From the NCBI GenBank assembly GCA_007116685.1, contig SKIC01000137.1, positions 1-20,361 of the forward strand: a DNA stretch of 20,361 bases. Direction: 5' to 3'. The translations under genes and the position numbers were made by a program. Under the pieces are notes generated by a model, which did no database searches, was not told where the DNA came from, and saw only the letters and a list, made by a program, of their open reading frames with translations. Shown here piece by piece: positions 1 through 6,014 of this stretch. Within the stretch, counting starts at the first letter, position 1. The number at the start of each line of letters is the position of its first letter. This DNA comes from Balneolales bacterium (GTDB lineage: Bacteria > Bacteroidota > Rhodothermia > Balneolales > Natronogracilivirgulaceae).

Positions 1-41
1 CCCATGTTGTCCCCGCAGTATTTTGGTACTCATATAGGAGA

Positions 42-91
42 GGAAATAAAAAGCCCTTGCGAATCTGTATTATATTGTTTCACAAGGGCTT
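42..91 (-). terminator. Intrinsic terminator of tRNA-Leu
   Basis: A perfect 9-bp inverted repeat (AAGCCCTTG at 51-59, CAAGGGCTT at 83-91) with a 23-nt loop lies a few bases past the tRNA 3' end. Read on the minus strand the second arm runs straight into TTTTTATTT. Stem plus U-rich tail is the form of a rho-independent terminator. The loop is longer than usual. Confidence 0.75.
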
Positions 92-97
92 AGGGTG

Positions 98-184
98 TAC
101 CGCTGACCGGACTCGAACCGGTACGAGAGTTTAAGTCTCATTGGATTTTAAGTCCAACGTGTCTACCAATTCCACCACAGCGGC
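98..184 (-). tRNA. tRNA-Leu (anticodon TAA)
   Basis: Read on the minus strand this folds as a class II tRNA of 87 nt. The 7-bp acceptor stem pairs GCCGCTG with CAGCGGT, with one G-U pair at the end. The D-arm contains TGGTAGACA, the anticodon stem TTGGA/TCCAA encloses loop CTTAAAA with anticodon TAA, the variable arm has a GAG/CTC stem, and the T-arm is CCGGTTCGAGTCCGG. The long variable arm and TAA anticodon give leucine (UUA/UUG codons). CCA is not encoded: the discriminator A is followed by CACC. Confidence 0.95.
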
Positions 185-211
185 GCGATAGATCGCTTTT
201 TTGATAGACTC

Positions 212-244
212 CAAATATAAGAGTTTATTAGTCACATCTACAAA
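212..244 (-). promoter_or_regulatory. Bacteroidota-type promoter of tRNA-Leu
   Basis: On the minus strand TTTG (241-244) is followed after 21 nt by TATATTTG (212-219). This matches the Bacteroidota housekeeping promoter pattern, TTTG - 19 to 21 nt - TAnnTTTG. It lies about 28 bp upstream of the mature tRNA 5' end, leaving room for a short leader. Confidence 0.65.
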
Positions 245-328
245 GAAAAAAAGGAAAGAATGTAACTTTTGAGATAGCATAAGCTTGATTGTCCAACTGA
301 GGCTTATAGCCTGGCAACTCACAAAATG

Positions 329-531
329 CCTGAATTCAAAAACATATCAGACGTAATGTATAAATGTTCCAAAAACTATCTGCCCAGCCAACAGGAAATG
401 AGAGTTCTACAGGTGTCGGCTTATACACAGTGAAAATTATTGCAGAAAAACTAAATGGCACAGTAGCCCTGGAGAGCGAAAAGGGTGCAGGGTCTACATT
501 TATTTGTACTTTTCCGGTCAAGTTTACCTAA
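329..531 (+). pseudogene. Remnant of a sensor histidine kinase (C-terminal ATPase end)
   Basis: From 364 to the stop at 529-531 one frame reads MFQKLSAQPTGNESS then TGVGLYTVKIIAEKLNG and ends GAGSTFICTFPVKFT. This is the final part of a HATPase_c domain: the F-box/PTG-ESSTG lid, the G2-box (GVGL) and the closing ESEKGAGSTF strand. A stop at 361-363 precedes it in frame. In the next frame, 329-361 reads PEFKNISDVMY, which would join smoothly as ...DVMYK-MFQKLS... if one A were restored near 363. The rest of the kinase is missing or unrecognisable upstream. It appears to be a frameshifted, decaying 3' end. A 55-residue peptide from ATG 364 is possible but unlikely to function. Confidence 0.8.
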
Positions 532-542
532 GATTTCCCCGC

Positions 543-568
543 TTTCTGTATTAGATGCCATACAGAAA
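543..568. repeat. Inverted repeat TTTCTGT-N12-ACAGAAA, copy 1
   Basis: TTTCTGTAT (543-551) and ATACAGAAA (560-568) form a perfect 9-bp stem with an 8-nt loop. Neither strand has a following T-run, so it is not a typical terminator. It sits between the kinase remnant and SelO, about 82 bp before the SelO start. The same 7-bp arms with the same 12-nt gap recur at 14799-14824, which favours a protein-binding site or shared RNA element over chance. Confidence 0.5.
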
Positions 569-650
569 ACGTTGTTTACGAGAATTTGGTTAATTTCTAT
601 ATATACCAGAAAAACGTCAATCTCTCATTAAGCGAAAAAACTCTTACAGC

Positions 651-2090
651 ATGCAGCTTGAACACACGTATTTATCTCTGTCAGACAAATTTTATTCCGA
701 GCAAAAACCTATTACCACCACCAGACCTAACATAATTTATTTTAATAATAAATTAGCGGATGAATTGGGTATATCGCAAAGTGAGGAAGAACTGCTCTCT
801 ATGCTTGCAGGAAATGATATCACTGATGGAATGCGTCCTTTTGCGCAAGCTTATGCCGGTCATCAATTCGGTCATTTTACTATGCTTGGAGATGGCCGGG
901 CAATTATGTTAGGAGAGTTGGTCTCGCCAGAGGGTAAACGATATGATATACAATTAAAAGGCAGCGGACGAACTCCGTATTCCAGAGGAGGAGATGGTCG
1001 TGCAACCTTGTATTCCATGCTGCGTGAATACCTCATCAGCGAGGCGATGCATCATCTAGGAATTCCAACTTCCCGAAGTTTAGCTGTAGTCACAACCGGA
1101 GATAACGTGCGTAGACAAGTACCACATGATGGTGCTGTTCTCACTAGAGTAGCATCAAGTCATATCAGGGTTGGGACTTTCGAATTTGCTGCTCGCTTTA
1201 CCGGAATTCCCGGATTGCGGGAGTTATTGCATTATACGGTGAAGCGACATGACCCGGACTTGGCTGATTTACCGGAAGGCGAAAAAGCTGCGAAATTATT
1301 AAAACGCGTGTGTGAGCGCCAGGCGGAATTGGTGACGCATTGGATGCGAGTTGGATTTATTCACGGAGTCATGAACACAGACAATACAGGCCTTGCCGGC
1401 GAGACATTTGATTATGGTCCTTGTGCATTTATGAATGAGTATGATCTAAAAACCGTATTCAGTTCCATAGATTCCTTTGGTCGTTACAGTTTTGGAAATC
1501 AGCCCAGGATTATGCAGTGGAACATGGCGGTTTTTGCCAGTGCCTTGATGCCCCTCATGTCTGAAAACACAGAGACAGCCAAAGAAATTGCTGAGGGTAT
1601 CGTAGATGATTTTGCCAATGTTTTCACAAAAAAGTGGGAACAGATGCTCGTCTCGAAAATTGGCTTTACTGTAGCAGAATCCAGCACAAACCAATTGGCT
1701 GAGGAATTATTAGATTGGATGAGCGAACATAATGCCGATTATATTAACACTTTCCGAATTCTAAGTACGGATAAGATCCCCGAAAACAGCGTTTATGATT
1801 CAGATAGCTTCAAAAACTGGAAAACAAAGTGGTTCTCAGAACTCGAGAAAAGAAATATCTCAAAGAAAGACGCTTTTTCGAGAATGAAAAGCGTAAACCC
1901 CGCCTTTATACCCAGAAATCACATCGTAGAAAATGCATTGGAGTCAGCCGCCAACGACAAAAACCTCGACCCGCTGAATATCTTGCTCAAAAAACTCCAA
2001 AATCCCTATCCAAAGGAATGCAGCCTAGATGAATTACAGGAAGTCCCCAAAAACTTTGACGAGACCTATCAAACGTTTTGTGGCACGTAG
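651..2090 (+). CDS. selO: Protein adenylyltransferase SelO (YdiU/UPF0061 family)
   Basis: SelO proteins are pseudokinases that bind ATP in inverted orientation and transfer AMP to Ser/Thr/Tyr of target proteins; the E. coli member is linked to redox stress. All 479 residues are present, the usual bacterial length (E. coli about 478). Visible signatures: AYAGHQFGHF (67-76), the Lys motif QLKGSGRTPYSRGGDGRATL with K103, the helix LREYLISE with E126, RVASSHIRVGTFEFAA (166-181), and the catalytic/metal region HGVMNTDNTGLAGETFDYGP with D244, N245 and D254. The C-terminus ends FCGT; Cys477 is at the position held by selenocysteine or cysteine near the end of other family members and involved in redox control. 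No strong Shine-Dalgarno precedes ATG 651. The gene ends 11 bp from the convergent toxin gene and appears monocistronic. Confidence 0.95.
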   Translation: MQLEHTYLSLSDKFYSEQKPITTTRPNIIYFNNKLADELGISQSEEELLSMLAGNDITDGMRPFAQAYAGHQFGHFTMLGDGRAIMLGELVSPEGKRYDIQLKGSGRTPYSRGGDGRATLYSMLREYLISEAMHHLGIPTSRSLAVVTTGDNVRRQVPHDGAVLTRVASSHIRVGTFEFAARFTGIPGLRELLHYTVKRHDPDLADLPEGEKAAKLLKRVCERQAELVTHWMRVGFIHGVMNTDNTGLAGETFDYGPCAFMNEYDLKTVFSSIDSFGRYSFGNQPRIMQWNMAVFASALMPLMSENTETAKEIAEGIVDDFANVFTKKWEQMLVSKIGFTVAESSTNQLAEELLDWMSEHNADYINTFRILSTDKIPENSVYDSDSFKNWKTKWFSELEKRNISKKDAFSRMKSVNPAFIPRNHIVENALESAANDKNLDPLNILLKKLQNPYPKECSLDELQEVPKNFDETYQTFCGT

Positions 2091-2101
2091 TATTAATTTC
2101 A

Positions 2102-2371
2102 TTACTTGCCATAGACATCTTTGCGATGAGCTATTCGAATAATCAGAATTGAGATTTCCTGATCTTTGATTTGTGAGATTATTCTAAAATTCCCAATGCG
2201 ATACCGCCACAGACCTCTGAAATGACCTTTGAGGGATTTGCCATGCTGACGAGGATTATCAGTGTGCTTCAGATTTGTTGAAATCCATTCCAGAATTCGC
2301 TGCTGAGAATTCTCATCGAGTTTTCGTAACTCCTTTCGAGCTCGATTGTCAAATTCAATCTTCCAGGTCAT
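2102..2371 (-). CDS. RelE/ParE-superfamily toxin
   Basis: Small basic protein of 89 residues from ATG 2371. A TTG start at 2380 would add three residues, but MTWKIEF is the usual RelE beginning, so I prefer the ATG. The features are those of RelE-type ribonuclease toxins: N-terminal helix rich in A/K/L (RARKELRKLD), the central G-x-x-R/L-W-R-Y-R-IGNFRI strand pair, and the C-terminal IIRIAHRKDVY. RelE toxins cleave mRNA in the ribosomal A site; ParE relatives hit gyrase, and sequence alone does not settle which. It overlaps the antitoxin gene by 17 bp, the usual arrangement for coupled translation of antitoxin then toxin. Confidence 0.88.
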   Translation of the reverse strand: MTWKIEFDNRARKELRKLDENSQQRILEWISTNLKHTDNPRQHGKSLKGHFRGLWRYRIGNFRIISQIKDQEISILIIRIAHRKDVYGK

Positions 2372-2573
2372 CTCCGGCAATAAGTTCTTCCAAAGACCAC
2401 TTTGGACCCTCAGGCTCTTCGATTCTTTGTTCAGCTAAGTAGATATCCTCCAATTCCTCAAGCTTTTCCTCCACAGCTTTCCGGACATAATATGATTTAG
2501 TCCGCCCGGTCAATTTGGCGAGATTATCCAACCTCTTTTCACTTTCCTTAGTCAATCGAACACTAATAGCCAT
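2355..2573 (-). CDS. RelB-like ribbon-helix-helix antitoxin
   Basis: 72 residues. The N-terminal strand MAISVRLTKESEKRLDNLA followed by KLTGRTKSYYVRKAVEEKLEELED (about 20-43) is a ribbon-helix-helix DNA-binding fold. The acidic C-terminal tail (EEPEGPKWSLEELIAGDDLED) is what typically wraps and neutralises a RelE toxin. The gene is first in the pair and overlaps the toxin. AGGA lies 8 nt before the ATG. Such antitoxins repress their own promoter, and a long palindrome lies directly upstream. Confidence 0.88.
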   Translation of the reverse strand: MAISVRLTKESEKRLDNLAKLTGRTKSYYVRKAVEEKLEELEDIYLAEQRIEEPEGPKWSLEELIAGDDLED

Positions 2574-2584
2574 TTTTTATCCTA

Positions 2585-2615
2585 TTTGTATTATATGTAA
2601 TACATTCAATACAAA
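2585..2615 (-). promoter_or_regulatory. Nested palindromic operator/promoter of the toxin-antitoxin pair
   Basis: Two inverted repeats share one centre at base 2600: outer arms TTTGTATT (2585-2592) and AATACAAA (2608-2615), inner arms ATGTA (2595-2599) and TACAT (2601-2605). Only two base pairs between the arms fail to match. On the minus strand a TATAAT (2590-2595) lies inside it, so a bound ribbon-helix-helix antitoxin would cover the -10 box. It begins 12 bp upstream of the antitoxin ATG. I see no clear -35 box. Confidence 0.6.
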
Positions 2616-2648
2616 ATATAATATAATCCCCAATCATAAAAAGTCTGC

Positions 2649-2732
2649 AAGCTAAAAATCCAAAGCTAAAAAGCCCTCAATCCTTCAAGAATCCCCCATC
2701 CAAGGCTGAAAGCCTTTGGTCTCTAACCTTGG
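2649..2732. repeat. Short repeats and hairpin in the gap between TA pair and esterase-family gene
   Basis: The gap 2616-2757 has no ORF. It contains a direct repeat AAGCTAAAAA (2649-2658 and 2663-2672, period 14) and a hairpin CCAAGGCT-GAA-AGCCTTTGG (2700-2719, one bulged T). CCTTGG at 2727-2732 could pair instead with CCAAGG at 2700-2705. The hairpin follows the 3' end of the upstream minus-strand gene, and the T-rich complement of the direct repeats lies beyond it. It may act as that gene's transcription end, but the stem is not directly followed by a U-run. Confidence 0.35.
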
Positions 2733-2757
2733 GTCATCGTCTCTAGGGTAATCCATT

Positions 2758-4134
2758 CTAAAACCTCACTGGATACATCTCCCTAATCACCACTACTGCA
2801 TCCAATATCTCATCCCAACTTGAGCTGCGCATTTCGCTATGATAATCAAGGAGACGAATTACCGGACTCGCATCCCAAAACTCAGATGCTAATTGATTAT
2901 GTGCAAGGGAGACAAAAGCGTAATCATATCCTCTGGAAACTACCTGATGCTCCAGGCTAAATTCCGGCGCTTTTGTAACGGTATTTCCTGAATTTTCTCC
3001 GCGACTCATACCGTAATATCCTTCGTAAGCGGCAAAGCCTATCACATAAATTTCATCACGGAGCTCTTGAGATAACTCATTCATCATAATAACAGATTCA
3101 TGTACTGGTACTCTTTGGATTTTTATGGGATCAACTTTGTCCGGGTTTTGAAGAAAGTGATAGGTTGCGCCCACTAAAATTATTCTTTCATTTGGTAATT
3201 GCTCTGTGAGTTGCCATTCAAGGAGACTGGCCATCAATTCATCTCGTCTGTTATTTAAATCAATAAAACGCCTCATTGTAATCAAATGACCTAATCTCAA
3301 ATTCGAATAGGCCAAGATTCCCTCATCTAAATGAGCAATTTTCACCGCCCAAAATTCAGCATCATTTTCCGCAAATTTAGCACTTAACCATTTGTTGCTC
3401 TCTGCAAATTGTGCCTTTGTTCTGCGATTCATCTTGTATCTTAAACGAGACAAAGCCCCGCGAATCCCATCTCGTGATGCCTTTTCTTCTATATCGGTCC
3501 AAATTCCAAGCCAGGACAAAAACTCTTCACGCTCTAAATATTGTGGCATAATTTCTTCTACAGCCCGAATTACAGCCTTGGTATAATTGGAGTTTTCATA
3601 TCCGTATGATGTGTGCTTAATGTCAAATCCGGCAAAAGTCAACTCCTGTCCTTTATCGATGTAAGCTTGCCATTGACTATACATGTATTGTTGCTCTTCT
3701 CCACGCCAGAAGCCATAAAAACCATTTGTTACGGATTCTATGGCACCTGATTCTGCCAATAAATTTTGAGCGTGAAACATATCAAATACACCGCTTTCGT
3801 AGATGATTACGGAGAAATCCATTTCTGAAATCAAAAAGTCGATTATTCTTGCCCTTGCTGCAAAAGAGGCTCCATCCTCGTGCGTTTGTTCGCCTAATGC
3901 AACAATTCTTTTGTTACCTATCAAATCTTTCAGAAAGTCTAAATCGGATAAGTCACCGTTATTTGTATTCAATTTATTCACAGCTTGCTCCCACCATATC
4001 TCGGGAATTTCCACAGACTGGGAAGTTGGGTTATCAGCAGGCATGCCATTACAATTGAATGTAAAAGACAGCATGATGGTAATGACGAAACTAGTCATCA
4101 AGAACTTATTTGCGGCTAAGAAGAAAGTATTCAT
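2758..4134 (-). CDS. Exported erythromycin-esterase-family protein (divergent)
   Basis: Member of the erythromycin esterase fold (Ere/DUF family). The signature GEQTHEDGASF matches the family's GE-x-TH-G motif with its Glu and His, followed by RIIDFLISEMDFSVIIYESGVFD, the usual second strand/helix with a conserved Glu. A later R-R-D-E-LMA segment and ILVGATYHF correspond to the RD-x-MA and 'WAHN-x-H' motifs, but here AHN is replaced by GAT, leaving only the last His. The frame stays open to ATG 4185 (475 aa). I chose ATG 4134 (458 aa), because it begins just before a hydrophobic stretch LMTSFVITIMLSFTF that looks like a signal peptide; ATG 4098 is another option. No start has a good ribosome binding site. 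Family members hydrolyse macrolide lactones, but most environmental homologues have no proven substrate, so resistance should not be assumed. Confidence 0.8.
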   Translation of the reverse strand: MNTFFLAANKFLMTSFVITIMLSFTFNCNGMPADNPTSQSVEIPEIWWEQAVNKLNTNNGDLSDLDFLKDLIGNKRIVALGEQTHEDGASFAARARIIDFLISEMDFSVIIYESGVFDMFHAQNLLAESGAIESVTNGFYGFWRGEEQQYMYSQWQAYIDKGQELTFAGFDIKHTSYGYENSNYTKAVIRAVEEIMPQYLEREEFLSWLGIWTDIEEKASRDGIRGALSRLRYKMNRRTKAQFAESNKWLSAKFAENDAEFWAVKIAHLDEGILAYSNLRLGHLITMRRFIDLNNRRDELMASLLEWQLTEQLPNERIILVGATYHFLQNPDKVDPIKIQRVPVHESVIMMNELSQELRDEIYVIGFAAYEGYYGMSRGENSGNTVTKAPEFSLEHQVVSRGYDYAFVSLAHNQLASEFWDASPVIRLLDYHSEMRSSSWDEILDAVVVIREMYPVRF

Positions 4135-4200
4135 AGTTGAATGAGTTTGGTTGGAATTACACCCAAAGTTCACCCAAATAACCATCCAGATGAAAAAAAA

Positions 4201-4260
4201 GTGATGAATAGAATCTGATATGTGATTAATCCCATTATTATGTGATGAACACGTTTCATC
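4201..4260. promoter_or_regulatory. Divergent intergenic region with phased GTGAT repeats and a palindrome
   Basis: Between the esterase-family gene and the LytS-type kinase gene, GTGAT(G/T)AA occurs at 4201, 4222 and 4242, spaced 21 and 20 bp. The last two copies share the longer TATGTGAT (4219-4226, 4239-4246). The third copy overlaps an inverted repeat GATGAA-N5-TTCATC (4244-4260). Direct repeats about 21 bp apart are the form of LytTR-domain binding sites, and the neighbouring operon encodes a LytTR regulator; the assignment is inference. Confidence 0.4.
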
Positions 4261-4295
4261 CCAAAAATTTAGTATTCTGATAAGCAGGAGCTATT

Positions 4296-5264
4296 TTGCA
4301 GAATATGAAAGAGATTTTTCAAAAAACTTATTTCTACCATGTTTTAGCATGGTTAAGCGTCGGACTCATGATATTTGGTCTGAGTACCCCTAGTGCGCTT
4401 ATCCCGCTCACATTATTTATATCGATAATGGGTGGGGCCTATGTGGGTTTATTTTTGCACTCATACTTTTTTGAAGGCAAAAAACCAGTCGTTTTTTTTG
4501 CAATGCTATTTGTTACACCATTGCTGTTTGCTCACATCTTCGAAATGATAGTGTCATCCTTAGGCATGGAATTACTTATGGGGTATTTTCAAAACTATAT
4601 GAATTTCCTGTTAGTGATGGGGGTAGCTATAGGTTTACGATATCTGAAGCGAGGTACTATTGATCATCTATTGCTACAAGAAGCGCGGGAGAAATTATTA
4701 GAAAGTGAGCTGGAAAACCTGAAATCACAATTACATCCACATTTTCTATTCAATACGCTGAATAATATGTATGCATTGAATTTGAAAGATGCTGAAAGGG
4801 GCTCTGAGATGATTTTGGCCTTATCTGATTTATTGCGCTACCAATTAGAAACACAAAGAAAGCAAAAAGTAAGTATTCAGCAGGAAATCGAATTTATTGA
4901 GAATTATCTGAGTCTCGAAAGGTTACGCCTAACAAAAGATAATGAGATAGAATTTAAAGTGAATGTCCGGAATCCAGCTTTAAAAATAGCCCCCTCGCTT
5001 TTTATGCCATTTATCGAAAATGCAGTAAAATATGGTGTGATGGCAGGTTCTGTTTCACAAATTACTATGGAACTTGAGCAAAAAGAAAATGTCATATCGT
5101 TTCGGGCAGAAAATCCTATTTTCAAAGACAAGAAAGTAGTATCCACCGGTAAAGGTTTAGATAACATTAAGCGAAGATTGGAATTGTTGTATCCCGGAAA
5201 ACACAGACTTGAGATTAGAAATAATGGCGAACAATTTGTGGTAGCACTGGAGGTCAGTTTATGA
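4296..5264 (+). CDS. LytS/AlgZ-type membrane sensor histidine kinase
   Basis: 322 residues. About four membrane helices (roughly 13-30, 34-56, 64-86, 100-116) without a large extracellular domain precede a short coiled coil and a His_kinase domain. The phosphoacceptor motif is LHPHFLFNTLNN with H149 the expected His. The ATPase part shows PSLFMPFIENAVKYG (N-box) and GKGLDNIKRRLELLYPG (G-box). The start is TTG 4296: AGGAG at 4286-4290 is 5 nt away. ATG 4305 is 14 nt away and would remove three residues. The last four bases overlap the ATG of the response regulator (ATGA), so the two are translationally coupled. The ligand cannot be told; the compact membrane domain suggests sensing within or at the membrane. 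Confidence 0.92.
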   Translation: MQNMKEIFQKTYFYHVLAWLSVGLMIFGLSTPSALIPLTLFISIMGGAYVGLFLHSYFFEGKKPVVFFAMLFVTPLLFAHIFEMIVSSLGMELLMGYFQNYMNFLLVMGVAIGLRYLKRGTIDHLLLQEAREKLLESELENLKSQLHPHFLFNTLNNMYALNLKDAERGSEMILALSDLLRYQLETQRKQKVSIQQEIEFIENYLSLERLRLTKDNEIEFKVNVRNPALKIAPSLFMPFIENAVKYGVMAGSVSQITMELEQKENVISFRAENPIFKDKKVVSTGKGLDNIKRRLELLYPGKHRLEIRNNGEQFVVALEVSL

Positions 5265-5980
5265 TACGCTGCTTATTGGTTGACGACGAACCTCTTGCTC
5301 ACGAAGTTTTAATCAGTTATTGCGAAAAAGTGGATAATCTTAGCATTGTCGGACAATGTTACGATGCCGTTTCCGCTTTTAATTTCCTGCGTAATAACGA
5401 GGTCGATCTCATGTTTCTGGATATTCAAATGGGGGATATGACCGGTATTGAAATGCTCTCGGCTGTAAACAATCCACCCTTGGTAATATTTGTAACGGCA
5501 TACTCTGAGTATGCATTGGAAAGTTATGAATTTGACGCTGTTGATTACCTTGTAAAACCCGTGAGGTTCCCACGTTTCCTAAAGGCGATTGATAAAATTA
5601 AAAATCGTATGGAAAATTCTGTTAGGCATTCTGATAATCCTAATGAGAAATCAGATCATAGCAAACTGGCTGAGTTCATCTCAGTGGAGAATGAGGGTGC
5701 TAAGCAAAAAATCTATTTGAAAGATATTCTCTACATCACTTCTTACGGAAATTATGCCGAAATCCGAACACCAAATAAAAACTACTTAGAACGCAGAACT
5801 TTGTCAGAGTTATCTGAAGTGTTATCTGATTCCGGCTTTTTGCGTGTTCACAAATCTTATCTCGTACATATGTCAAAAGTAGTAGCATTGGATGGAAACC
5901 GTCTGATAGTAGGAGATGACCAAATTCCAATCGGCGCTACCTATAAAAAGTTAGTTCAGGAAAGTATGCGTGGCTTGTAA
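5261..5980 (+). CDS. LytTR-family response regulator
   Basis: 239 residues. Receiver domain (1 to about 118) with acidic pair D8/D9, phosphoacceptor D54 in LMFLDIQM, T79 in FVTAYSEYA and K99 in YLVKPV. A linker of about 20 polar residues follows, then a LytTR DNA-binding domain (about 135-238) with the typical KIYLKDILYITSYGNYAEI and FLRVHKSYLVH motifs. It is the cognate partner of the overlapping LytS-type kinase. LytTR proteins bind direct repeats; candidate sites lie just upstream of this operon. It ends 34 bp from the convergent metal ATPase gene. Confidence 0.95.
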   Translation: MIRCLLVDDEPLAHEVLISYCEKVDNLSIVGQCYDAVSAFNFLRNNEVDLMFLDIQMGDMTGIEMLSAVNNPPLVIFVTAYSEYALESYEFDAVDYLVKPVRFPRFLKAIDKIKNRMENSVRHSDNPNEKSDHSKLAEFISVENEGAKQKIYLKDILYITSYGNYAEIRTPNKNYLERRTLSELSEVLSDSGFLRVHKSYLVHMSKVVALDGNRLIVGDDQIPIGATYKKLVQESMRGL

Positions 5981-6014
5981 TGGTTTGAAAAACTGGCTTC
6001 TACGCTGATTTAAT

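Noticed and set aside
131..322. A 63-codon minus-strand frame across the tRNA
   Set aside because: It overlaps the tRNA-Leu gene and its promoter and has no coding signature.
543..568. LexA (SOS) box
   Set aside because: The arms contain CTGT/ACAG, but the gap is 12 nt, not the 8 nt of the enterobacterial LexA box, and the neighbours are not SOS genes.
2595..2605. Common operator ATGTA/TACAT shared between the toxin-antitoxin promoter and the metal ATPase leader
   Set aside because: Both contain ATGTA...TACAT, but the spacers are 1 and 4 nt and the flanks differ; in AT-rich DNA this similarity is probably chance.
4135..4185. The 17-residue N-terminal extension of the esterase-family protein (start at 4185)
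   Set aside because: It is polar, would place the hydrophobic export signal unusually far from the N-terminus, and has no ribosome binding site; ATG 4134 fits an exported protein better. Kept as possible only.
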